Assembly: GCA_014529385.2 (NCBI GenBank)
Contig: CM043949.1
Span: 114,021,477-114,085,476 of the forward strand
Reading direction: 5' to 3'
Length of the DNA stretch: 64,000 nt
Origin: Adiantum capillus-veneris
Taxonomy: Eukaryota > Streptophyta > Polypodiopsida > Polypodiales > Pteridaceae
In this document: piece by piece, positions 22,805 to 34,338 of the stretch
Numbering within the stretch: position 1 is the first letter of the stretch
Layout of the letters: the number at the start of each line of letters is the position of its first letter
Position numbers and translations under genes: made by a program
Notes under the pieces: generated by a model
What the model saw: the letters and a program-made list of their open reading frames with translations, nothing else
What the model was told of the DNA's origin: nothing
The model's database searches: none

Positions 22805-22805
22805 T
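22715..22805 (+). promoter_or_regulatory. TATA-like CTATAAATAGG and CT microsatellite
   Basis: CTATAAATAGG at about 22718 with a CT run at about 22770-22801. The arrangement recalls an LTR or TE promoter leading to the MAPKRTR frame at 25103, but no paired LTR was found. Confidence 0.35.
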
Positions 22806-23164
22806 AGAGAGAACACTACCCAGAAATCATTAGAGATTAATCTCTAATTGATTAACCTAAACGGTAATTAGCGTAATCCTTCTTAATTAGCAAGGTTAGA
22901 TTAAGCTATTTTGTTAATAAATCAAAGATTAGGCCTATGTATACTCATAAAACCTCTGCTGATTATTATAATTAAGCTTAGTAATATTAAGCTAATTAAT
23001 TATCCTATCATATTAGGACTGAATTAACCAAATTAACCATGAATTAATGGTAAATATATTAATTAAGCTTAGATTAAGTTGAGGTAATAATCAGAGTTTC
23101 ATAAAATAGTCATTAAGCTAGGAAAATTATCCTATAATTTTTTGAGTAATTTTCCTAATTAATT

Positions 23165-24600
23165 AGGCAGAAATACTCTATTTTTTGAGAAATTTAAATA
23201 GGAGAAATTTATAAATTGATTTCAAATGCTCTGATATATTTATCAGTGGTTAATTAGGTGTTAAGGAACTCGTGATAATTAGGAGAAGCTCAGATAATGA
23301 ATCTAGCTGATTACTTTAGCTGAAATACTCTATTTTTTGAGCAGTTTAAATAGGGGAAATTAGTAAATTGATTTCAAATGCTGTCATATATTTATCAGTG
23401 GTTAATTAGGTGTTAAAAAATTCCTGATAATTAGGAGAAGCTCAGATAATTACTTTAGCAGAAATACTCTGTTTATTGAGAAATTTAAATAGGGGAAATT
23501 AGTAAATTGATTTCAAATGCTAGGACATATTTATCAGTGGTTAATTAAGTGTTAAGAAACCTGCGATAAGTAGGATAAGCTCAGATAGTTAATCTAGCTA
23601 ATTACTTTAGCAGAAATACTATGTTTCTTGAGAAAATTAAATAAGGGAAATTAGTAAATTGATTTCAAATGCTGTGATATATTTATCAATGATTAATTAG
23701 GTGTTAAAGAACCTGTGATAATTAGGAGAAGCTCAGATAAACAATCTAGCTAATAACTCTAGCAGAAATACTCTATTTTTAGAGAAAATTAAATAGGAAA
23801 AATTAGTAAACTGATTTCAAATGCTGTGAGATATTTCAATGGTTAATTAGGTGTTAAGGAACCCGTGATAATTAGGAGAAGCTAAGATAAATAATCTAGC
23901 TAATTACTTTAGCAAAAATACTCTATTTTTTGGACAATTTAAATAGGGGAAATTAACAAATGGATTCAAATTGAATTGAATTATTTATTAGAGGTTAATT
24001 AGATGTTAGGAAACCTGTGATAATTATGTTTATCTCAGATAATTAGTTTAACAAATTATCTTAGTGAAATTACACTGTTTTTAGGGTTAAATTCAAGGGG
24101 AAAATTAGTAAATCATGTGCTATGATTACATGCGATTTATTAAAGATTTATTATAGGGTAAATAGGCCGTGATAATTATGCAAAGTTTAGAAAAGTAGTA
24201 TAGATATTTATCTAAGTCAAAGTATACTATTTATAGCTAAAAACTAAAGAGAAAAATTAGTAAATCATGCTATATGATTACATGCTATTTATTAGAGCTA
24301 GATTACATGATGAAAAGGCCATGATAATTATGTTAAAGTTATAAACTTAGTATAGATATTTATCTAAGTCAAAATATACTAATTTTGGTTGAAATTTCAA
24401 GGGAGAAATTAGTAAATCATGCTATATGATTACATTCTATTTATCACACATAGCTTACATAATAGAGAGGCCGTAATAAATATGTCAAGGTTGGAAAAGT
24501 AGAATAAATATTTATTTAAGTCAAATTATCCTAATTTTAGCTAAAAATTGAAGATGGAAATTATATAATTAAGTTTGAAAATAATAAGATAATTACCAGA
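23165..24600 (+). repeat. Tandem array with about 150-bp unit
   Basis: The landmark GAAATACTCTATTTTTTGAG recurs with variation at 23170, 23322, 23461, 23613, 23765 and 23915 (spacing about 139-152 bp). More diverged units continue near 24066, 24222, 24372 and 24526. Each unit also contains AAATAGGGGAAATTAGTAAA and TTTATCAGTGGTTAATTAGG-like segments. AT-rich and non-coding. The sharp boundary is on the left; the right side fades into diverged copies. Confidence 0.85.
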
Positions 24601-25102
24601 GGTCAAAAATATTCTTATCTACTTGTGATAATTATACCATATTTAAGTAGTGAGGTTAGTAAATTATAATTGACCAAAAGTCCTATTTTTAACAGATGAT
24701 TAATTAAAATAAATAGAATTTGTGGTTAAAAGTTTTTAGGAAAATTAGAGTAAGTGTAAACCTATGATATCAAATTAAATAAATGAAATCTTTAAGAGAA
24801 ATTAAATACAATAAATATTAAGCCCAAAATAAGTAGATTATTAGCTTAAAAGTTGATGGGAAAATTAGAAAAAAGATATAGGAAATTATAAGAAAGTTAG
24901 GAGAGTTTAGAAAACCCTTAGGGAAGCGGTGGAAAAAGTTATCATGCCTATATAGACAAATAAAAAATTACTAGGTCAATAATTTATCAATTAAGACTAT
25001 AAATTTAACCTTGGATGGGTTACGGTTGAATACAAAGGTTAAGTTTAGATTTTGAATTATTTACCTAATGATCAGATGACCTTTTTATAAGGATAAGAAG
25101 TT

Positions 25103-25288
25103 ATGGCACCAAAAAGAACCCGAGCAAATCCTACATCTGATGATGAGGACGTAGCTCCAAAACAAACTAGAGCGTCGCATGACGACAAAGCCGGGCCTAG
25201 TAGTAGGCCTACGGAGGAGAGTCTTCAGGCGCCAGCGCAGCAGCAGATGGCCGATCAATCCCAGGTGGGTGTCCCATTATTCAATTAA
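25103..25288 (+). other. Short charged ORF, possible gag or first exon
   Basis: 61 codons beginning MAPKRTRANPTSDDED, followed by Gln/Pro-rich residues. A GTGGGT donor-like site at about 25265 lies before the stop. Similar in style to the frame at 19431. It stands alone; the next 1 kb is non-coding. Confidence 0.3.
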
Positions 25289-26389
25289 GTCTTTAATTAG
25301 TTTAAGTTCTTTTATAAGTTAGCATTGCATACGTAAGAAGGATAAACTGGCTGAAAACGGAAGGTAACTTCCAACGTGCATTTGTTTATAATGTAGGAAA
25401 GAATCGTTTGGGTTAAAACAGGTTGAATTAGGAAAGATATGTTTGATCATCCTTAAGACAGCTTGTCTCAAGACACCTCCGACTCTTTGGAATATTTTGA
25501 TGATAATGATTGGCTTTCTAGCCATAGATAAGTTGGTTACCCCCATGAACGTTGAGTTTCTACTCCGTGTCATGTCTTGATGTTTCTACATAAGTTAGGA
25601 TACCGTTTTTTTTTAAAATCCTAGGGGAGCCGCCCGGTTGTATGGGCAACTGGTTTTGGTGTATGGGCACCCGGAACCTTGGGTGGGGGTTTATTCCACT
25701 TTGGATTTGAATAAGGAATGGGTGCCGTTTTTCACCCTTAGGTGGTCTTGAGACAAGACGAGTACTGGTCATGGTTATTATGGATAATGTTTTGATTGAC
25801 AGTACCATGTCTTAAGTTTAAAGATGTCTGTTTGCTAAAAGAATGCTTTCAATGCTGTCTTCAAGGAATTACTGTGATGGAACGTTAAAAGAAACCATTA
25901 TTTTAAATGTTAAAACAATGTGATAATAAGATAAACGAATCTTGTGTGAGTGCGGGGTGGCAAGTGGGGATTGACTAAGGTTGTCAATCATGGATGGGTG
26001 GACCTGATTAGTCAGGTAACTATCCATTTCCGCGCACTAAAACGTTTTAGAAACTTCTTCATTAGGAAGAGGAATCCACCAACGGCTGTGCCCTCACATA
26101 TGTTAGGGGGAAAAAAGCGTTGGCTAAGGAAACCATAATCTGAATGATGAAGTTATAGGGCCGGAATAAGAATTTTTTTGTAGGCCGTTTGAATACATTG
26201 TCCCGTTTCCTTTGCGAGATAGGACTAGGTGTGCTTCTAAGGCTATAGACCCAAACCATTGTCAATGGTAAAGGTCTATTCCTTGGATTTTTCTTGTTTA
26301 GAGACTCTGATTTTTATCAGACCTAGAGACCTGTCAAGGATCCCATCTCGATCTTGGTGTAGTCGGGGTTGGGGATATTACAATATGCT

Positions 26390-27961
26390 AGCGCATCCTC
26401 CTCCCACGCAACAACAACGTCGGAAGAGACACACACAACCCTTTCACGGTTTCTTCTTTTCTTAGAGGGCACTCAATATGTTGTACACAATGATATTCAT
26501 GACTTCTTTACCCACACAGTGGACTTACAAAAAACCATGCAACTCCACAATGACACTTTTCACGATATCATAGAGTATATGCATGCGCATATACTCAAGT
26601 ATGCTGTGAACTTTGAAGACAACGCCATGCTGTGGTTGCCATGTGATTTGCTTCGGTACATCCACAAGGGCAACACAACATTTTCAAAGAGACTAGCTCG
26701 CTTTGAAGAGATTGCAAAAGAAGCGAATCACTTTCGTCAAGTGACAAAGGAAGTTGCAGACTCCTTCAAGAAGCGCAAAACTGGGCAATTTTTCTTGTCC
26801 AATATTTCCACTCTCTTCTTCCTCGTCAATGAGGAGCCCTACTTGGAGGAGATGGAGACCCCGCTTTTGGCATTGGCTGGGGTGCTGGTGGATTGTAAAG
26901 ATCCCAAGGCCGCGCCTATAGATGTCCAAAGTGAGTGAAGACTGCAAGCTGCCGAAGATCCCCATGGCTTGGAAGAAGCAGTTGCAACAAGAGAGATGAT
27001 TGCTGGCACCTCCGAGATGCCCAACCCCGAGTGTCGTGACCCTATTAAAATTACCAAAGTGGAGACTAGCCATCTCGGCAACATAATTATAAAAGATGAG
27101 GAGTATTTATTCTTACATAATCTTGAAAAGGCTTTTGGCGTCCGACTAGATGAGTGTCTTAGCCTCATATGCACCAAGATGGAGTTCCCCCTTGATCCTA
27201 CACCAGAAGCTCTAGATGACAAGCTGCTTCCATTGGGAGACTCTGTTGCTGACATAATTGAACTAGTGATAGTGGGTATTCTCGTTGCAGAGCAGAGCAA
27301 AGTCACGGATGAGAAGTTTGTTGGAAGCCAAAGTTGTTGCCAAACAAACTCCTATCCACCCCGATTCCTCTTGTTCGCAGAGCCCCGGCAAGGTTGATGA
27401 GAGAAAATCCTCTATCAACCCTAAAGCCACACCAACAATGGATGATGAGGATAAGCAACAAGAGGTGATACTAAGCATCTTCTATGTTGATAATTCAACC
27501 TTTCTTCTTTGCTTTTGGTTAATTACAATTTTGTAGGATGTTTTGGACATGGACTTTTGGGCTAGCCGGAAGAAGGGGGGAGAGTGCACGGTGTTTGGGC
27601 CTCAAGCAGCCCTAGCACACTACATCAGCAAACTACCAATGAAAGATGTGTGCATCATACACAAGGATTTCTCCCCGAATGGCCATTTTGTTTTTTGCGT
27701 GCTTAAGGCCGCAAACAAACTCCTATGTTTAGCCACCATTCCTCAAACAGTCCATGTAATTATTCTTGTGAAAAAATCACTTGCAATTGCCACTTTTGTC
27801 ACTGGCTTCCGTGGCAAGGTCATGACACGCATAGCTCTTTGTCAAGCCTTGGGGTTGACAGTGCCCAAGCTATAGCTGCTTTTGTACTTACATCCATTCT
27901 ACCCAACGCTATAGAACATCGTAGAGAGGTTGCAAAGAGCCTCCTAACAAAGGATCCTTAA
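26390..27961 (+). pseudogene. Unrecognised cargo-like gene with introns
   Basis: A single frame runs from about 26390 to 27330, interrupted only by a TGA at 26936. A neighbouring frame then continues to a GTGATA donor at about 27461, with the exon resuming after TTTTGTAG at 27536 (DVLDMDFWASRKKGGEC) and running to about 27873. A shifted frame stays open to 27961. The protein is mixed charged, with a Lys/Arg-rich stretch (ADSFKKRKTGQFF) and an acidic C-terminal half of exon 1. No domain is recognised. It points toward the minus-strand histone and transposase-like genes downstream, the same convergent plan as at 52362-59072. Function unknown. Confidence 0.45.
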
Positions 27962-28762
27962 GCCAGATGTATAAGCTTTTAAATGAAAATTATCCCTCTT
28001 CTCCATGATATTTGCAAAGTTCAATTTACTGTTTTATTCATGTTCTGTGACAAGGAAAACTGTTTGAAAGTTGATTTCGTATATTGAAAAAAAATTTGTC
28101 CAAAGAATTGCATATAATAGCATTTTTGGTACTAGTGCCCTGAAACTGACATTTCATGCAATTTTCAATGTGTCCATAAGGAAGCGAGATTTGGCCCTGC
28201 AAGACTCCTGTCTGGCCAATTTTCGCTGTCTTGTGGCCAACACAAATTTGTCAAGCTTTGCAAGTTTTTGTCAAATACAAAGCAAAAATTTTACCTAATG
28301 GACAATTTCAAGCCAAACAAAAAAATTATTTAGCTTTGGTTGCCAATTGATTAGCCTTTTGTACAGCTCATTAGTTACCACCCCCTTTATGTGGTTACAA
28401 TACAAAAGGGGGAGGGAGGACAAGAGAGACTCTGAGTATGAAGGCGTCGGGGCCTCCGCCAGGAGGACACTTGGAAAAGGGGCTGGTATGAGCCCACAAT
28501 CCCCTTTTCCCCCGACAGGACCCTCCCCAACATGCTCATTTGCATCTCACCTTCAACCATTTAACAAAATAAATGTAGACATTAAAATTGGACATTAAGG
28601 TAACATAGAGAGACAAAAAGAGACGGATTGCATTTGTCGCAAAGTGAAAAAAATACATTGAGTTTTCAAGAAAACTTCAATCCAGTACAAGGGTTTCAAA
28701 GTAAATTGATTCCAATACAAAAGTTAGTTACAAAAAAGGTTTTGGCATCAGGGGTATCAGTC

Positions 28763-29491
28763 CTACCTTAGGCAACCTGCAAGTTGCATATCGTTGCCCA
28801 TGATTGTTACACGCTTGGCATGGACAGCACATAAGAATGTGTCTTCAAAGAGACTAACCAAATAAGCCTGTGCAGCCTCCTGAATTGATTCGAGGGCTAT
28901 TGCAGACATCCAAAGCTCCGTGCTGTAGCTTTGTAGCACTTCTTTACATGTCCATGCAAAAGGTGCTTTCCTAATAAGTAGGTCTGTTGTCTTCCGGTAA
29001 TGCCGAATCTCAGCAAACGCTTGACAATCTATCCTATTTTTTGAGGTTGGCATTGTGGGGGCCTCTGAGCTCCTTGTGGCTTTGCTCTTTGTGGCTTCCT
29101 TTAGAATTTTGACTTTCGACGGCGCTTGGGAGGTGGCTGGGGGGCATCTTCATCTGGATCATAATCCTCATCTTCACTGCTACGCTCATCATTGTTGGGG
29201 TTGATCAGAAGGCATGGCACCCATTCCTCTGGGCAGTGACTTGCCGGCCACAGTGGGGCGACTTGAGCCAGATGGCATCGGGCCCATTTGGCCTGGCAAT
29301 GTCTTCCCGCCCACCCTATGGTTCACTGGGATGTCCTCCCCTTCCCACGATGAACGTTCATCAGACGTGTCCGTCCCTGTTCAATTTGGGTCAGCTAGCT
29401 TCATAGGTTGTCGATTTGCACGCATGTTCTGCTTTCTGCGCGCCTCAATGGTCTTGGGATTTTTCTTTGCAGTTTGTTTTGTCCTTGCCAT
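28763..29491 (-). pseudogene. Divergent histone H3-like gene
   Basis: Starts MARTKQTAKKNPK at 29491, matching the H3 tail with Lys4 and Lys9 positions kept. It ends with an H3 histone fold at about 29050-28763: RKTTDLLIRKAPF, then ALESIQEAAQAYLVSLFED and LCAVHAKRVTIM. The spacing between the first two helices equals canonical H3, without the longer loop typical of centromeric H3 (family knowledge). A long insert separates tail and fold, with an acidic stretch (SSEDEDYDPDEDA) and a basic PPPKRRRKSK. A TGA at 29381 and two frame changes interrupt it, so it is a pseudogene or has unrecognised introns. Basic residues of the fold are replaced by neutral ones in several places. The product would be a chromatin protein. 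Confidence 0.75.
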
Positions 29492-29580
29492 CGTGAAAGT
29501 GCGTTTGGGGCCTTCGTAGAGCTTGTGGTGTTTGTTGAGGGAAGGAGTGTTATGTGTTTGAGAATGGGGGGTTTTTACCT

Positions 29581-29589
29581 CTTTATATA
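29581..29589 (-). promoter_or_regulatory. TATA box of the H3-like gene
   Basis: On the minus strand CTATATAAAGAGG lies about 90 bp upstream of the ATG at 29491, a standard plant spacing. It argues that the H3-like gene was an independent unit, not the tail of the upstream gene. Confidence 0.6.
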
Positions 29590-29998
29590 GGGTGGCCATA
29601 TAAGGGCGGGTTCACATGGTGGAAAAGAGCCGCTAAAAGCACGATAAAATAATATTTTGAATTTTAAAACCACATGAAATTGGGAACTATTCAAACACAT
29701 AGAGTGAGACTTACACTTCTAAAATTGCATAAACAATCAAACAATGCAAATGCTTGATCCCAAAAAAGAGAGCATCCAAATTTTCTTGAGATTCTAAATA
29801 CAACTACTACCGCCTGACCTAAACTTTTCCAACCCTAGTCCTTGATGCTTGCCGCACTGCACACCGTGCTAAACCTTGTGAGGATCTTTAGTGTTCTAAG
29901 GAATGAACATGGGCTAGTCGACGGGTTTCTTTTGCTAAGCACGATGACCTTGCACGTTCAATCGACACTTTACATCCAAAGGTGGTGTGATACAACTA

Positions 29999-32674
29999 GT
30001 TGAACATTTCTTGAAGATAGCATGAGCGCAGTAAACCTCCTCCATGTCTTGTATTCTTGAAATAGACACCCTTGGCATGATAGTGTGACTTCTCCCTACC
30101 TTGTGTGCTCAAAAGATCCAATGAACCATACAGGTTCATAAAGGATTCACCATGGGCATAGAGGACGTGTTGCCCAAAAAGACACAACACATCAATGATC
30201 AAAACTAAAGCATAGTACAGACCAAGTTGGAATAGCAAGCACTCACCATATAGTGTGTAATGTTCGATTCACCCCATGCAATGAAGATTGCCTTTGTGAA
30301 CTCCACCACCAAATTTTGGAATTCTTGTCGTTGCTCACTGTTTGTGCTTGCAAGTCGTAGTATCTTCACCATCTTGCCAAATACCACCCAAACATGTTGT
30401 CGGCTAAGCACAACACTTACATTGCTATCATTTTCCGTTGTATACTTGCAGAGATCTTTCCACAACTCCCATCCACCTTCAGATGTTGATATTCCGGCAT
30501 CATCACCCCTTTCCTTGGATTGAACCGTCTTCAAAAAATTCCTTGTCTTTAGTCCACTCATGGAAACTGGTTGGGCCACTTCCTGAGCGCTTGCATTGTT
30601 CTTCTGTGCAACAATGGAGGTGTTGGTCCTGTGACAATATATTGAATTTAAGAGCCCTTCCACATTTGATATAGCGTCAAATGACCTCTCTGCAGGCTTC
30701 ATTGTAAAAACATAATCAATATGAAGTTTTAATAAACGATCAAAGATGCGCATAAAAGCATGAAATGTGCAAAAAATGCACTTTTTTGAGAGGGAAGTTA
30801 ATTATAGGGTTCCATTCACAGTATTTTGCGGCACGATTGGGCTTCTCCAGCATAGGAAATCATAGAACCAAATGCTCCCATACACGTGTAATTTGTGAAT
30901 TGTCATCTTACTCTGTTTTGTCGACCATTGCGATATTGCATGCATTCCCCTTATAGCCTTTAATGAAAAATGGACAAGGATACAGAGCTTCTGCCCCTTG
31001 TTTGCACCCTAGAATGCACTTGATTGTTTTCAAATTTCCACCTAAGTGCCAGTCGACTTCAAACTCCCCTATGCCATCTACTTGGAGTTTTTCCGTAGCT
31101 AGCTGTGCCTTAATAACATCGGTTATCCACGGAATGCGTTCAAAAATCCAAGCAAGCACTCCATGGGTCTCCTTGGGAACCTCAATAGCACCATGCCACC
31201 AAATTTCTTTCTCCGACAACACACTAAAAGATGGTGCACAATCCTCGTTCATAGATGTATGTTTTGCATGAAATAATGCCTTGTTCATGAGAGTAATACT
31301 TATCCTTTCTAATCTTTGTTTCTTCACAATCTGACACTCATCTAGCTTGATCACAAACACCAAATTTGAGCCTAGCACTGAAAAATGTCCAAAATAACAT
31401 AAGGAAAACCATAATTGAAAAAAAAGATTGCATTACTGTAGCCTCACCATTAGGTGGTACACCATAAAAATGTATCATTGCCATTTGAAGCCTTCTCAAA
31501 TCAACAAAATATTATTTGACATTGAGTAAGGAAAACCCTTGTCCACCTTGTTTGCACCTACACTTGCATTGGTTTTTTTCTTAACGCCTTTGGACTGCTT
31601 GGTAAAGATGGATGAAGGCATTATCTCCTCTATGTGCAAATAGTCTCCTATTCAAAAGTACACGTCTTCGTTCGAGGCCTTCTTAGTAAGATTGACGTTA
31701 AATGGTATAATAAAAACATTGTCAGTAATTCCTCTTTCCCTTAAAGCATCCTTAAGGAGACCATATAAGGCAATGTATCCCTTAGTACTAATTCCAACTT
31801 CATCACAAGCCTTCTGTACATCAGCATTGCTCACAAGATTTGAAAACTTTTTCATCACCTCCTTTGTGATAGAATTGTTTAAATGTTCTGCATTTGGTGC
31901 TCGTAAAAGGGCTATGACATCCAATTTCTTGAGGCACAAACGTAACAAATGGATGTGATCCTCCTGGCTGTGGCCACCACACAGCTCTTGGAGAAAATTC
32001 CTACAAGAATGAACAAAAACATTATTACAAAATTCCTACAAGAATGGACAAAAACATTACCACAGAAACATAGATTGGAGCGTAGCAAAATGTACCTTGT
32101 AGTTGTAACCCTTCTTTTTTCTAGCACCACATTCAGGGGCTAAAGTCTCTATGGCATTGAAATTCCTCTTATGCTCCCTTACGCCTAAGGGCGTCTTTTT
32201 AAGATGCAAGATCTTATCTTCAAGTTTCACAATCTTAGCATCCTCCTCTTTCATCTATAGCTTAAGAGTTTCCACTTCCTCCTTTGCATGAAAGATCATT
32301 TCGCGCAATCCACTAGTGGTATGGGAAAGAAGTTGACATTGATGCAAAGACCATTGTGCACTATCAGCTCCAATAGTCGACAATCGCTTGCAGTATCCAA
32401 GGAGATCCAACTCCCCTCTACCTACATATTGTAAGAATGAAGCAAGGCTATTGAATGTTGGGTACACATTGATGGCTGGATCATTAGGGTAGAGGCAATC
32501 ATGCACCCAAAGGTCCACATTGGTGTGACCTGCAGCACGGTGTTGTTGTGCAGTTTGCAAGTAATGATGCTTTGAGGGTGTGAAGTCCTTTGGCGACCGA
32601 ACATGTAGAAAAACCGTCTCCTAACTTGACAATCTTGTTGTGGATGGGAGGTTTGTAATGTCGCCTAGCTCCAT
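29999..32674 (-). pseudogene. Multi-exon transposase-like gene, decayed
   Basis: Start ATG at 32674 (MELGDITNLPS); exon 1 to 32096 with coiled coil (EEDAKIVKLEDKI) and an AAG/GTACA donor. Exon 2 begins at 32000 after TTGTAG and includes LCLKKLDVIALL. An exon from 31381 contains VIKLDECQIVKK, IWWHGAIEVPKETH and WHLGGNLKTIKC..YPCPFF. A later exon (30753-30205) has FTKAIFIAWGESNITHYM, then HGESFMNLYGSLDLLSTQG and EKSHYHAKGVYFKNTRHGGG to about 29999. Those last motifs resemble poorly studied DDE-type transposases of plants and animals, by recollection only. In-frame stops occur in several exons (VYF-TGA-IGDY at about 31650). It is separate from the H3-like gene downstream. Confidence 0.45.
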
Positions 32675-32699
32675 GGCAAGGAGAATAAAGCTGGCCTCA

Positions 32700-32945
32700 A
32701 GAAAGAGTGGAGAGCTGTAGTAGAGGCACGGAGTGATGGGATGGAGAGCTTCAGGAGAGCTACGGAGTGGAGAGGAAATCTATGGAGTGGAGTGTTACAA
32801 GAGAGCTATGGAGTGGAGAGGAGGGCCATGGAGTGGAGAGACATGGGGGGGAGAGCTGTAGCAAAGCTATGGAGTGGACCTGCAACAAAGAGAGGCAAGG
32901 AGGAAGCTATGAAGTGGAGAGCCATGGGTGGGAGAGCTTAAGTTT
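32700..32945 (-). repeat. Purine-rich minisatellite upstream of the transposase-like gene
   Basis: Irregular repetition of ATGGAGTGGAGAG and GGAGAGCTATGGAGTGGA. On the minus strand it reads CTCTCCACTCCATAGCT, just upstream of the ATG at 32674. This is comparable in composition and position to the pyrimidine tandem repeat before the plus-strand gene at 20558. Confidence 0.7.
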
Positions 32946-33169
32946 TGCCGATCAACCTATTGTTTTCAAGTGAATAAGGGCCATAATTAATAGTTCCAAA
33001 GTTTAATTTTTTATCCGATCGTTCCATTAAAATGCTCTTTGACTTAATAAAGTGCGAATCTTAAATATTTGCAAAGTAAATGAAATACTTTTATTGAAAA
33101 ATGTTGGGTACACTACATTATAGTAGCATCAAAGTGATATTAGTGAGCATTTCATTAAGAGAATTTCTA

Positions 33170-33360
33170 ATGAAGATAGAGAGAGAGAGCTTGATTGAGG
33201 AAGCAACATAAACATTACACCTAGTTAGCTTGGCATGGCCATTACTTGTAAAAGAGAAAGAAATAGAGAAATTGACAGCAGTTGAGGACCAATTTATTTG
33301 TGTTATCTCTCATCTCCCTACCAAGAGGGCTTGCCCCATGCAATTGGGAGTGTCCACTTG
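33170..33360 (+). repeat. Dispersed repeat R, copy 2
   Basis: Second copy of the repeat described at 18570-18870, same orientation. Confidence 0.6.
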
Positions 33361-33489
33361 GCCACTTGCATCCACTTGATAACCATAGTCCAATTATACA
33401 AGGTACCTAGCATAGGAAAAAGACTATCCCATTGGTCCTAGGCCTAGAGGATTTTAACACTAACCTTTGGGGGAATTAATGAAGCTTAA

Positions 33490-34318
33490 CTGTTAGTAGC
33501 GGCTAGCACATGCTGCACCAATTATGCACCAAGCTGTGGATGTGCTATAATGCACAATATTTTCTTTTCATTGTATAGGGCCTTGGGTTCATTTAGGAGT
33601 TCCAAAGTTGTATAAGTCTCAACTTTATCCTATAGTTGAAGGGTTTGAGGCCCAAAGCTATAAAAGAGCCCTATGCTTAATGAGAAGTCATTCTTGGGTG
33701 AGTTATCCTCTTTGTAGAGTGGATGGTCATGAGGCTCATGGGTTTTCCATGCCTATGTAGCTCTTGATTTCTAATAATCAATTACGCTTTCTTTCTTATT
33801 AGTCTTCTTTGTTTGATTATGTCGAGTGAGATTGTATTAGTGTGATGGTAGATCTCCTAATCCCTTTTTTCAGTTAATCTATTCTATCCACACCATTGGC
33901 CATGGTGTGTGAGGGCTATGCCTTCCTTCTCTTCGTCTCTCTCTACAAGGTGTGCGGTTAGTGTGTGTGTATACGTAGTCGCATTGAGTGGTTGTGCCAG
34001 AATGGACACACTAATGCGAAGTAAGTATGTTAATTGCATGCTTGTGTAGTTGTGTGATTAAGAGTTGTGAATAGAGTGATTGATGCGAGAGGTTAATTTC
34101 AACCACATGTTGTGTGCAAGTGATTAGTAAGTAGGAATGTGTGGTTGATTAGAGGAATCCCTTTCCATGGCTTCTCTCTATGATGAGTAGAAGTATCCCT
34201 TGAATCCTCCATGTCTATACATCCTAGGCTCTTGCTTCCATGCCCTAGCCAGGTTACCGATACATGATTTGACAATTTTGTGGGTTGTGATTAGGTCGTG
34301 CTACAATGCCTCCCTACA
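33490..34318 (+). repeat. 5' LTR of element A (divergent subfamily)
   Basis: Ends CCTACA immediately before TTTGGCACCACTGCC. A proposed start is TGTTAGTAGCGG at 33490. TATA-like CTATAAAAG at about 33660. Shares short segments with the other family LTRs (TTCCATGCCCTAGCCAGG, GAGTTCCAA.GTTGT), but most of U3/R does not align with A's own 3' LTR. Confidence 0.55.
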
Positions 34319-34320
34319 TT

Positions 34321-34338
34321 TGGCACCACTGCCGGGGA
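34321..34338 (+). promoter_or_regulatory. Primer-binding site of element A
   Basis: TGGCACCACTGCCGGGGA, a two-base variant of element B's TGGCACCGTTGCCGGGGA. Close to the TGGCGCCGTTGCCGGGGA motif found after Athila/Tat LTRs (family knowledge). Confidence 0.75.

Noticed and set aside
28763-29491. H3-like gene as a centromeric H3
   Set aside because: The helix 1-helix 2 interval has canonical H3 length; the longer loop typical of centromeric H3 is not seen.
32741-32973. Trp/Glu/Ser-rich plus-strand ORFs
   Set aside because: Generated by the purine-rich minisatellite ATGGAGTGGAGAG.
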